A DNA stretch of 7,767 bases, taken from NCBI GenBank assembly GCA_029068025.1, contig JAIEDJ010000385.1, positions 1-7,767 on the forward strand. Direction: 5' to 3'. Position numbers and translations under genes: made by a program. Source of the stretch: Oscillospiraceae bacterium (GTDB taxonomy: Bacteria > Bacillota > Clostridia > Oscillospirales > Ruminococcaceae). The notes below the pieces were generated by a model that did not search any database, was not told the origin of the DNA, and saw only the letters and a list, made by a program, of their open reading frames with translations. Shown in pieces: positions 1-6,593 of this stretch. The stretch's first letter is position 1, and each line of letters begins with the position of its first letter.

Positions 1-65
1 TACGTCGACCCCCGAGATCTAACCGTAAGGAGTCGGCGGCAGCGTCAGAGGGGTATAAGAGACAG
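1..65 (+). other. Illumina P5/Nextera i5 adapter (index S505), not genomic
   Basis: Read left to right, these bases follow the layout of a Nextera i5 adapter. Bases 1-24 match the last 24 bases of the P5 arm at 20 of 24 positions. Bases 25-32 read GTAAGGAG, which is the S505 index exactly. Bases 33-46 match TCGTCGGCAGCGTC at 13 of 14. Bases 47-65 match the 19-base Tn5 mosaic end, finishing GTATAAGAGACAG, at 17 of 19. The mismatches are all single-base substitutions such as T to G or A to C, as expected from low-quality reads. The adapter sequences are from memory. The segment is untrimmed library sequence at a contig end, so any reading frame crossing base 65 is artificial beyond it. Confidence 0.96.
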
Positions 66-1238
66 TTCAAGGGCTTTGCAGCAAGAAAAAGCATATTCTC
101 CGATACTTTGAACGCTGCTTGGGATCTCAATGGCTTTCAGCGCTTCACATTCCTTAAATGTCTCTGATTTTATTTCGGTTACGCCGCGCGGGATATTAAT
201 TTCCTCAAGCCTGAAACAGGATACGAACGCTTCTTTGCCGATCTCGGTCACGGACTCGGGAATAACGAGTTTCGGCAGATTTTGACACAACACAAAAGCT
301 CTGTCATTTATTGACAAAACGCCGTCGGGAATATTGACCGCAGACAAAGCGCTCATGCAGCTGAACGCGCCGCGCTCAATGAGCCGGAGAGTTTTCGGAA
401 GTTTTACGCTTGTTATCGATTTCAAAACGTTTTTCCGCTCCGTAGAGAGCTTGTGATCGTTAGACCAGAACGCCCATTCCCCAACTGCCGTGACCGGTGA
501 CTTTCCGATTTTTTCGGGGATGGTGATCTCTGTGCGTTCACCCTTATAGCCTGTGATAGTGATCGAATCATCTTCGTGTTTTTTGTAACTCCAAAGCTGT
601 TTCAACGTCGTCACGGAATCGGGTGCGGCGTTCAGCTCGCGCTCCGCTTTTTTCCCGGCTTTCTCGCGTTCCTTTTCCAAATCGAACGCGCGTTTCTTAT
701 AGTCGATAAGCCACGCGGCACATTCGATGCTGTTTACCTTTTGCGCGTACTCTATGTACTCGTCGCACATTTTCGCGAACCTTAACCAACCATGCTCTGC
801 GGCGATCTCCAAGAGCTCGACCATATTGCTGCCTATAATGTGCCCCAGGTTATACTTTTTTGAGATCTTCCTGTTGTCAAAGCAGTCCAGAATACATCTG
901 AAAACCTCCGGCAGAGGGTGTATTATAGCAGTCATACCGTATGTTTCGGTATAATAAATCGGTTCACCAAGCTCCGCGTGCAGGTTTCGGACAACCGAAA
1001 CAAATTCCTCCGGCGTGTAATAGTCAAGTATGACGCTGAAGTCGCAGTGATCATCCGAGTATTTATTTGGTTTTGCCGGGCTTCCGCCGCCCTTCCTGAG
1101 CATACCTTTTATATGCTCCGACAGCACGACTCCATCCGCTCTCAGCCGCTCGATCTCGGCGGTGTCGTTAGTCAGGATCGCCATATACAGTTTATCGTTT
1201 TCGGCTTCCTCGGTAAAATCCATATTATTGAATATCAT
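66..1238 (-). CDS. Ankyrin-like/LRR_5 (BspA-type) protein, third paralog, 3' end missing
   Basis: Third gene of the LRR operon; 391 genuine codons remain. The frame continues to a TGA at 45-47, but that stop and the last six residues come from adapter. Residues 1-180 are ankyrin-like helices aligning with the second half of the paralogs' N-terminal region (ILTNDTAEIERLRADGV, then IECAAWLIDYK at 171-181). A charged helix follows at about 185-205, then LNAAPDSVTTLKQLWSYKK (202-220), then LRR_5 repeats of the IPxSVxxIGxxAFxxC type from about 236 to the break. The C-terminal cap (SYAExYCK) of its siblings is absent because the contig ends. Compared with them it lacks about 136 N-terminal residues. 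There is no signal peptide, so it is probably cytoplasmic. ATG 1238 has a GGGAG ribosome site six bases upstream; an in-frame ATG at 1223 is less well placed. Function unknown; protein binding is the likely role. Confidence 0.88.
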
Positions 1239-1252
1239 TGTGCTCTCCCGTC

Positions 1253-2950
1253 TCAGCTGTTCTTGAATTTAATGCCGTGCTCCTTGCAGTATTGCTCGGC
1301 ATAGCTCCCTCTTGGGCAGGTCACTGTCACGGGCAGGGAGCTGTCGATCGCCGGGAAGGAATTATATCGGGTGTGTTCGGTAAGCAGCCTTTTCAGTGAC
1401 TTCGGCAGCTCAAGCTCCTTTAGGTTAGTATCATTGCTGAACACAGCGCCGCCGATCTCCACAACGCCCTCGCAGATCTTAACGCGCCTGAGATTTTTGC
1501 ACCCCGCAAACGCGTACATACCTATTCTTCTGACAGAACTCGGAACGGTCACTTCCGTCAATGAATTGCACAAATCAAACGCAAAAGGCTGGATCTCTAT
1601 CACACCGTCGGGGATCTCTATCTCTTTCAGCGATATCATATCCCCGAACGCGCCTCTGCCTATGATCTTTATCGTTTTCGGCAGTGTTACCTTGGTTATC
1701 TTACGCCGCGCTGCCTGCTGCTCGCTTGAAGCGTAAGTAACGACGCTCCCAGCGCCCATGCCCGAGGTTCCCGCAAACGCGCCGTTCCCTATCTCGACTA
1801 CCGTGCTTTTGCCGATAGTCTCCGGAACGGTCACTTCCGCCGCCGTGCCCTTATATTCCGTGATAACAAGCCCGTCGCCGTGTTCGCGCTTTTTGTAGCT
1901 CCACAGCTTCTTTAGCATCATAACGGAGTTCGGGTTTGCGTTAAGCTCCGCGTTCATCTTCCTTTCGGCTTTCGCCTGTTCGGCAGCGAGGTCGGCGGTG
2001 CGGTTCTTGTAATCAAGCAGCCACGCGGTACATTCGACATTCTTGCTTTTCTGCGCGTAGTCAATAAGATCGTCGCGGCGCTTTATGCTGTTGATCCATC
2101 CCGCCTTTTCGGCGAGCGCAAGGGCAGCGGTGCTGTTCCCGTCTATCATTCCGCGCATTATGTTCATTTTGTTGAGCTTGTCCATCTCGAATTTTTCAAA
2201 GAAAAACTCGGCGATCTTAGGATAGGAAAAGCGCGCTTTCGTGATCTCGAAGATCTTTTCCGTGCAGTGGAACTGCTTGCCATCCAGCTCAGCGGCGAGC
2301 CTCTCCATAACCGGCAGATAATCCTCGTCCTCCATCTTCGCGGCAAGCGAGCTGTATTCATACCAATACATATCCGAATTCAGTGCGCCGCCGGAAACGG
2401 TCATAGTCTTTATGCGCTTATCGGAGATCTTCACGCCGAGCTTTTTCAGCTCATCGTAAATAAAGTCATCGCGCGTATATATCGCGAACAGCAGCAGCTC
2501 CGATGGTCTGAACGACAGCTTCTCCGCGTTTTCGCAGAGATATTTCAGCACCTCCGCGCGTTCGCCGTCGGAGACCGGCTTCAGCTTTTTCTTATCCTCG
2601 CGCTCGATCTGCTTTAAGAATTTCAAGCCCTTGCAGCAGCAGGCGCCCTTGATCTGCTTTGTGATATTCAGCAGATACAGCGCGAAATCCGAGCGGTAAT
2701 TATCGTATTTCCTGCCCGAATAGATGTGATATTTTTCCTCGGCTTCATCGGTCTGCGGAATATCAAATGTCGCGCCGCATTCACACAGCGCCTTTACCAT
2801 CTCAACACCGCGAAAACGGCACGCCAGCCCGAGCGCCTTCGCCGAGAACTCCGCATATCCGATCTTTTTGTACAACTCCCGAAGCTCGTCCGGCTCCATG
2901 TTAATGACCGCTTCCTCAAGGCGGGCAGCGGCTCCCGAATAGTCACTCAC
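1253..2950 (-). CDS. Ankyrin-like/LRR_5 (BspA-type) protein, second paralog
   Basis: A complete 565-residue protein, middle gene of the operon. Residues 20-65 hold an ankyrin-like unit (ALGLACRFRGVEMVKAL, then CGATF). Further helical repeats run to about 315 and end in VECTAWLLDYKNRTADLA. A charged helix covers about 316-336, followed by LNANPNSVMMLKKLWSYKK (336-354) and a strand-rich YKG segment. LRR_5 repeats occupy about 372-525, and a terminal cap (GSYAEQYCKEHGIKF, 548-562) is typical of BspA-like LRR proteins. From residue 300 it aligns almost without gaps with the 606-residue upstream paralog. It has no signal peptide, membrane segment or sortase motif, so unlike secreted BspA adhesins it should act inside the cell. 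The start is GTG, overlapping the upstream TGA by four bases (GTGA), which suggests translational coupling. The biochemical role is not recognisable from sequence; LRR and ankyrin folds generally bind proteins. Confidence 0.9.
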   Translation of the reverse strand: MSDYSGAAARLEEAVINMEPDELRELYKKIGYAEFSAKALGLACRFRGVEMVKALCECGATFDIPQTDEAEEKYHIYSGRKYDNYRSDFALYLLNITKQIKGACCCKGLKFLKQIEREDKKKLKPVSDGERAEVLKYLCENAEKLSFRPSELLLFAIYTRDDFIYDELKKLGVKISDKRIKTMTVSGGALNSDMYWYEYSSLAAKMEDEDYLPVMERLAAELDGKQFHCTEKIFEITKARFSYPKIAEFFFEKFEMDKLNKMNIMRGMIDGNSTAALALAEKAGWINSIKRRDDLIDYAQKSKNVECTAWLLDYKNRTADLAAEQAKAERKMNAELNANPNSVMMLKKLWSYKKREHGDGLVITEYKGTAAEVTVPETIGKSTVVEIGNGAFAGTSGMGAGSVVTYASSEQQAARRKITKVTLPKTIKIIGRGAFGDMISLKEIEIPDGVIEIQPFAFDLCNSLTEVTVPSSVRRIGMYAFAGCKNLRRVKICEGVVEIGGAVFSNDTNLKELELPKSLKRLLTEHTRYNSFPAIDSSLPVTVTCPRGSYAEQYCKEHGIKFKNS

Positions 2951-4767
2951 TTTTCGTTTCCTCCCTTGTATGTATAAGGTATATTGTTCCGCTTGCAGTA
3001 CTTCTCCGCGTAGCTTTTAGGCTCGACTACCGCTTTGACGTTCGGCGATTTGTGGAACGGCGTTTCGGGCGGCGAACGGTAATTCTTGATCAGCTTTATC
3101 GACCCGGGCAGCACGACCCTCGCGAGATCATCACATTCAACGAACGCTTCGCGTGCAATTTCCTCAACGCCCTCGGGCAGCACGATCTCCTCAAGCGCCT
3201 TGCAGGTCCTGAATCCCCAGATCCCTATCCGCTTTACAGAATCGGGGATAGTGATCTTCTTAAGACCCTGGCAGTTGCTGAACATATAGTCTCCGATCTC
3301 GGTGATCCCGTTCGGCAGCTTGACATATTCGAGATTTTTGCTTCCCGAGAACGTTTTCGCGCCAAGCTCCTTCACGGAATCGGGCAGCTCGAGCGAGGTC
3401 AGCGCAAAGCAGCAGTCAAACGCCCGTTCGCCGATCTTTTCAACGCCGTCCGGTATGTTTACTTCTTTCAGATTTTTTAAAAAGTAAAACGCGGCTTCCC
3501 CTATGACCTTTATCGTACCCGGCAGCGTGATCCTCGTGACAGTATCGAAAAACATACTGCGCTCACGTGTAAGCCTCGGAGCGTAGGTTGAAAACGCGTA
3601 GTCACCGATGACCGTCACCGTGTCCTTGCCTATCTTCTCGGGAACCTCGATCTCGGTCTTCTTGCCCTTGTAGCGTTTGATGACCAGCCCGCTGCCGTCC
3701 TCGAGCTTTTCAAAGCTCCAGATCTTCTTCAGCTCTGAAACGGAATTCGGGTCGGCGTTGAGCTGCGCCATCATGCGCTTTTCGGCGCGGTCGCGTTCCG
3801 CGGCAAGGTCGGCGGTGCGGTTTTTGAACTCAAGAAGATACGCCGTGCACTCGGTGCTGCCCTTTTCTGTCGCGTATTGTATCATTTCGTCGCGTTTTTT
3901 CGGCAGCTTCAGCCAGCCGTTTTCCGCGCAAAGCTCAAGACACGCGACGCTGTTCAGATCTATCGCGTTCTTCATTATCTGACCCTTAGCCATTTTCTTC
4001 TGATTAAAGTGCTCAAGAATAAATTTGAAGAATTCCGGCTCGAAAAATCTGTATTTCTTATGATATTCGTTGTAATTCCCGTAATAGATCGAATCGGTGT
4101 AGTGCAGCGTCTTTCCGCCGATCTGCTCGACGACCTGAGTCATTATCGGCAGAAATTTCGCGTTGTTCAGGGCGTCGATCATACTGCAGAATTCCAGCCA
4201 GTTATAGCTGCGCCCGTTTTCTGTAAGATCGGAGACCCGATCATCGGTGAATCTCGCTCCATATTCCTTCAAAACGGCGGTGATATTCTGGCTGTCGCTC
4301 ATTATTGAGTAAAACAGCAGCTCGTCCGGATCAAACCCCGCGCGCTCGCGGTTTTCGCAAAGATACCGCACGATCTCGGCGCGCTGCTCTATCGGCAGCA
4401 CCTTGATTCCAACCTCTCCGCCCTTGCCGTCGGGGATATTCTCCGTATCCTTGAATACCAGCGACCGCCTGTCCAGACGATACGAAACAGCGATCGCAGT
4501 ATGTACCTCCAGCAGCCCGAACCAATAGTTATACGTCCAGTAGCTCTGCCCGTCTTCGCCGATGTTCTTGTATTTAAACGTCGCTCCGCCCTTGACCAGC
4601 GCCTTGACGTGCTCCAACCCGCGAAAACGGCAGGCAAGCCCCAGCGCATAAGCGGAATTTCCGATCTCCCCGAGCCACCCCATCATCTCGGTGATCTCGG
4701 CGGGCGACTTCAGCAGCACTGTTTCCTCCAGAACCCGCGATTTTTCCGACTGTTTCATTTCTTCCAT
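2947..4767 (-). CDS. Ankyrin-like/LRR_5 (BspA-type) protein, first paralog
   Basis: The first gene of the LRR operon, 606 residues from ATG 4767. An open TTG lies five codons upstream at 4782, but it overlaps the GGAGG ribosome site, so the ATG is the real start. Residues 20-65 form an ankyrin-like unit (YALGLACRFRGLEHVKAL, GGATF). More helical repeats follow to about 318 (STECTAYLLEFKNRTADLA), then a highly charged helix at about 319-335 and LNADPNSVSELKKIWSFEK (336-354). At least seven LRR_5 units of about 23 residues run from about 372 to 560 (for example LKKITIPDSVKRIGIWGF). A C-terminal cap (KSYAEKYCKRNNIPY, 584-598) closes the array. No signal peptide or membrane span is visible, so it is probably cytoplasmic. 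It has its own sigma-A promoter 33 bases upstream of the ATG and shares a four-base overlap with the next gene. The family is recognised by fold only; the function is unknown. Confidence 0.91.
   Translation of the reverse strand: MEEMKQSEKSRVLEETVLLKSPAEITEMMGWLGEIGNSAYALGLACRFRGLEHVKALVKGGATFKYKNIGEDGQSYWTYNYWFGLLEVHTAIAVSYRLDRRSLVFKDTENIPDGKGGEVGIKVLPIEQRAEIVRYLCENRERAGFDPDELLFYSIMSDSQNITAVLKEYGARFTDDRVSDLTENGRSYNWLEFCSMIDALNNAKFLPIMTQVVEQIGGKTLHYTDSIYYGNYNEYHKKYRFFEPEFFKFILEHFNQKKMAKGQIMKNAIDLNSVACLELCAENGWLKLPKKRDEMIQYATEKGSTECTAYLLEFKNRTADLAAERDRAEKRMMAQLNADPNSVSELKKIWSFEKLEDGSGLVIKRYKGKKTEIEVPEKIGKDTVTVIGDYAFSTYAPRLTRERSMFFDTVTRITLPGTIKVIGEAAFYFLKNLKEVNIPDGVEKIGERAFDCCFALTSLELPDSVKELGAKTFSGSKNLEYVKLPNGITEIGDYMFSNCQGLKKITIPDSVKRIGIWGFRTCKALEEIVLPEGVEEIAREAFVECDDLARVVLPGSIKLIKNYRSPPETPFHKSPNVKAVVEPKSYAEKYCKRNNIPYTYKGGNEK
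2960..2967 (-). promoter_or_regulatory. Ribosome binding site fixing the GTG start of the second LRR gene
   Basis: The minus strand reads AAGGGAGG here, nine bases before the GTG at 2950-2948. It lies inside the last codons of the upstream gene. The strong match to the anti-Shine-Dalgarno sequence supports the GTG as the start even though it overlaps the preceding stop. Confidence 0.8.
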
Positions 4768-4775
4768 AGCAGCGT

Positions 4776-4780
4776 CCTCC
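4776..4780 (-). promoter_or_regulatory. Ribosome binding site fixing ATG 4767 of the first LRR gene
   Basis: The minus strand reads TTGGAGGAC here. The GGAGG core ends eight bases before the ATG at 4767-4765, which is ideal spacing. The upstream in-frame TTG at 4782 directly abuts this core and has no ribosome site of its own, so it is rejected as a start. Confidence 0.85.
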
Positions 4781-4799
4781 AAGAAAATTTTATATTTAA

Positions 4800-4828
4800 A
4801 TTTTACATCATTAAGTATAATTTGTCAA
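4800..4828 (-). promoter_or_regulatory. Sigma-A promoter of the LRR operon
   Basis: On the minus strand a perfect -35 box TTGACA (4828-4823) is followed by a 17-base spacer and a -10 box TAAAAT (4805-4800, five of six matches to TATAAT). Transcription should begin near 4793, leaving a leader of roughly 26 bases that carries the GGAGG site. The surrounding 70 bases are AT-rich, unlike the GC-rich hairpin block just upstream. No operator-like palindrome overlaps it, so it looks like a simple housekeeping promoter. Confidence 0.82.
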
Positions 4829-4876
4829 GCGTTTTGAAATTTCTTCTGCACTAATAGGTTGACCTTTTTCGGGATT

Positions 4877-4922
4877 CCAAAGGGCAGCGTTTTGCGCGAA
4901 GCGCATAATGCGTGCCCTTTGG
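4877..4922. repeat. Long hairpin, first of an intergenic hairpin array
   Basis: The arms CCAAAGGGCA (4877-4886) and TGCCCTTTGG (4913-4922) are perfect complements. Pairing continues inward: 4887-4891 faces 4907-4911 (one G-U pair), then TGCGC (4893-4897) faces GCGCA (4901-4905) around a GAA loop. Only one mismatch and one bulged G interrupt about 20 base pairs. No T tract follows on either strand, so it is not a normal intrinsic terminator. It probably belongs to a dispersed intergenic element. Confidence 0.78.
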
Positions 4923-4927
4923 CGCGA

Positions 4928-4956
4928 TTTAACAAACGGCAAAGCCGTTTGTTAAA
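4928..4956. repeat. Perfect 13-bp hairpin, second of the array
   Basis: TTTAACAAACGGC (4928-4940) and GCCGTTTGTTAAA (4944-4956) are exact reverse complements separated by AAA. The hairpin begins five bases after the preceding one. Its outer pairs are AT-rich, so either strand has a short T or A run within the stem, but there is no free T tract beyond it. It is an almost perfect palindrome and would extrude readily as a cruciform or fold in RNA. Confidence 0.82.
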
Positions 4957-4957
4957 C

Positions 4958-4993
4958 GCAATGGCATTCGCGTTATGCGCGAACGCTCATTGC
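4958..4993. repeat. Two-tier hairpin, third of the array
   Basis: The outer arms GCAATG (4958-4963) and CATTGC (4988-4993) enclose inner arms TTCGCG (4967-4972) and CGCGAA (4978-4983) with a TTATG loop. The octamer TGCGCGAA occurs both here (4976-4983) and in the first hairpin (4893-4900). Bases 4969-4980 are also an 11 of 12 inverted match to 4901-4912. The hairpins could therefore refold with one another, suggesting that they form one element. Confidence 0.72.
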
Positions 4994-4996
4994 TAG

Positions 4997-5032
4997 CTCC
5001 GGGACTTCGTCCTTTCGGGGTGCGGGGCGGAG
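4997..5032. repeat. Small stem-loop between the two hairpin blocks
   Basis: CTCCG (4997-5001) faces CGGAG (5028-5032), and inside lies GGAC-TTC-GTCC (5002-5012). The stems are short, so the structure is weaker than its neighbours. It sits directly after a GCTAGC palindrome (4992-4997) and bridges the left hairpin group and the right multibranched block. Confidence 0.45.
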
Positions 5033-5045
5033 GTCTGTCGGTCAG

Positions 5046-5119
5046 CCCCTCTGTCACTCCGTGACATCTCCCCGGTGGGGAGTCACCCGCTATTCTCTTC
5101 CCCCTATCCACGAGAGGGG
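5046..5119. repeat. Multibranched GC-rich intergenic repeat element
   Basis: Outer arms CCCCTCT (5046-5052) and AGAGGGG (5113-5119) bracket two tight hairpins: TGTCAC-TCC-GTGACA (5052-5066) and CTCCCC-GGT-GGGGAG (5068-5082). Alternatively the right outer arm can pair as CCCCT (5101-5105) with AGGGG (5115-5119), giving a plus-strand stem followed by TTTTT (5120-5124) that resembles an intrinsic terminator. Similar sequences around the GTCACTCCGTGAC core occur, to my recollection, as dispersed repeats in gut Clostridia genomes. The short reading frame across it (minus strand, 5111 to 4929) is a by-product of the repeat. Confidence 0.65.
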
Positions 5120-5134
5120 TTTTTATACAAGCTG

Positions 5135-5162
5135 AGCGGCAGGCTTGTAAAAGCCTGCCGCT
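5135..5162 (-). terminator. Stem-loop ending the ABC transporter transcript
   Basis: AGCGGCAGGCTT (5135-5146) and AAGCCTGCCGCT (5151-5162) form a perfect 12-bp stem with loop GTAA, beginning six bases after the permease stop codon. The position fits a terminator or 3' stabilising hairpin. No clear U tract follows in the minus-strand transcript, so termination may be partial. ACAAGC (5127-5132) can alternatively pair with GCTTGT (5143-5148), which would break the main stem. Confidence 0.6.
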
Positions 5163-5168
5163 GCCGCA

Positions 5169-6593
5169 TTATTTTCTTGCCGCCATTTTCAGAATATCAC
5201 CGAACTTTATGCGGTTTCCGTTGTGGAGAATGATCGCTTCGTATACCTTGCTGACGATCACCGCCACAAGCACCACTGCCGCCGCCAGTATGGCAACTCC
5301 GATCAGCGACTGGAGCGGAGTGAGCGTTCCGAGAAGGATCGCGGACGGAAGCGCAAACGGCGAGCTTATGGGGAAGAAGTACGAGAACATCTGCACCGGA
5401 TTTGTTGACGCAATGCCGGTGTCCATCGAGTCAATGTTGAATATAACGGGGAAGTACGCCAGATACATACCCACTACTCCGAGAATGGAATACGGCCCCA
5501 TCGCCTGCTGGAGATCCTCCATACGCGATATGGACGCGCCGATAAGCGCGGCGATAAGCGCGAAGAATATAAATCCAAGCAGGAAAATAATGACTATCAG
5601 TATAATATTGAGCGGAGAAAACGCGGAGGAGAATTCGTTGACCGCCTGCGCTATCTGCTCGTCGGAGGTGAGCATTCCCGAGGTCGCCTGAGAAAGCGCT
5701 TCCTGTATCTGCGAGTCGGCGGCTATCTGCATTGCCTTGCCCGTAAAGCCGAAGGGCGAGGATATCGCGAAGCTCGCCGCGCCGACGGCCCCGATCAGGA
5801 TAAACTGCGTAAATCCGACCAAGCCCATGGCAAGCACCTTGCCGATAACTACGGCAAGCGGTCTTACGGACGTGAGCAGCAGCTCCATAACGCGGCTGGT
5901 TTTTTCGGTCGCTATCGACTGCGCCACTATCTGACCATATGCGAAGATCAGCATGAACAGCACAAGCGATACGACGATCGGAACGAAGTAATTCATCGCG
6001 CTCTGGAATATGCTCCATTCCTCCGCACCCGCCTCTATCGCAAACGAGCTTATACCGACCTTAGTGGAGGCGTAGTTTTCCGGAAGAACGCCCGCGTTCA
6101 GCATAACGCGGCGGTTGACAAGCTCGCACAGCACAGCGTTGAGGTTTTCCGCGCCCGTTGATTCGGGAGAATATACTGTGCGGATATTGTAGCGTTCGAG
6201 AATGCCGTCCGCGTTGGTTATCGCGGTGATCTTTACCGCCGCTTCGCCGGAATTGGTCTGCTCAAGATCGGCGCACATCTGATCGAAGCTCTTGTCGGAA
6301 GCGGATACCGAGCCTTCAAGCATCTCCGAGATCATTGCTTTATCCTCGTCGGCAAGGATAGACGGCTCGTCATACAGCCAGACGGTGCTGAAGGAGGGGG
6401 CATTGCTGTCTCCGCCGCCGATACCTCCGGGGTTGTCGTCATCCTTGCTCAGTACTACGGGCAGAACGTTCGTGAGAACGCTGAGCGCCGCAACAAGCAG
6501 GCAGATGATGATCGTACCTATTATAAATGATTTGGTTTTTATATGCTGTATAAATGTAAAGGAAAATACCCTTTGCCAGCCTCTAGTTCTCAC
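5169..6593 (-). CDS. ABC-2 type transporter permease, NatB/YhaP-like
   Basis: Membrane subunit paired with the ATPase just upstream; it forms the export channel in the cytoplasmic membrane. It has 474 residues from GTG 6593. A cytoplasmic start (RTRGWQRVFSFTFIQHIKTKSF) leads into TM1 at about 23-48, then an external loop of about 150 residues. Further membrane segments lie at about 203-220, 245-275, 328-353, 368-386 and 412-450. Two motifs typical of NatB permeases are visible: the cytoplasmic EKTSRVMELLLTSV (230-243), likely contacting the ATPase, and RMEDLQQAMGP (357-367). The topology of one TM, a large external loop and a C-terminal TM bundle fits the ABC-2/NatB family. Substrate is not evident; NatAB exports sodium ions and relatives are linked to drug tolerance. 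The frame is open to a TTG at 6614, which has no ribosome site, so GTG 6593 is preferred. Confidence 0.9.
   Translation of the reverse strand: MRTRGWQRVFSFTFIQHIKTKSFIIGTIIICLLVAALSVLTNVLPVVLSKDDDNPGGIGGGDSNAPSFSTVWLYDEPSILADEDKAMISEMLEGSVSASDKSFDQMCADLEQTNSGEAAVKITAITNADGILERYNIRTVYSPESTGAENLNAVLCELVNRRVMLNAGVLPENYASTKVGISSFAIEAGAEEWSIFQSAMNYFVPIVVSLVLFMLIFAYGQIVAQSIATEKTSRVMELLLTSVRPLAVVIGKVLAMGLVGFTQFILIGAVGAASFAISSPFGFTGKAMQIAADSQIQEALSQATSGMLTSDEQIAQAVNEFSSAFSPLNIILIVIIFLLGFIFFALIAALIGASISRMEDLQQAMGPYSILGVVGMYLAYFPVIFNIDSMDTGIASTNPVQMFSYFFPISSPFALPSAILLGTLTPLQSLIGVAILAAAVVLVAVIVSKVYEAIILHNGNRIKFGDILKMAARK

Noticed and set aside
45..65. Residues LSLIPL and a TGA stop ending the third LRR protein
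   Set aside because: They are encoded by adapter sequence, not by the genome.
3052..4308. Long plus-strand reading frames opposite the LRR genes (for example 3052-3480 and 3877-4308)
   Set aside because: They are antisense to well-supported repeat proteins, lack ribosome sites and recognisable domains, and arise from biased codon use in the real genes.
4768..4782. TTG start at 4782 adding five residues to the first LRR protein
   Set aside because: The GGAGG ribosome site for ATG 4767 lies within those codons.
4768..4876. Riboswitch or T-box in the leader of the LRR operon
   Set aside because: The predicted leader is only about 26 bases, too short for a known riboswitch, and the upstream hairpins precede the promoter.
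4877..4993. CRISPR array
   Set aside because: There are inverted repeats but no regularly spaced direct repeats with unique spacers, and no cas gene is nearby.
4929..5111. Minus-strand 60-codon reading frame across the intergenic hairpins
   Set aside because: It lies wholly in hairpin repeats. Its SPPGRCHGVTEGL-like composition is what translation of the GTCACTCCGTGAC repeat gives, and it has no ribosome site.
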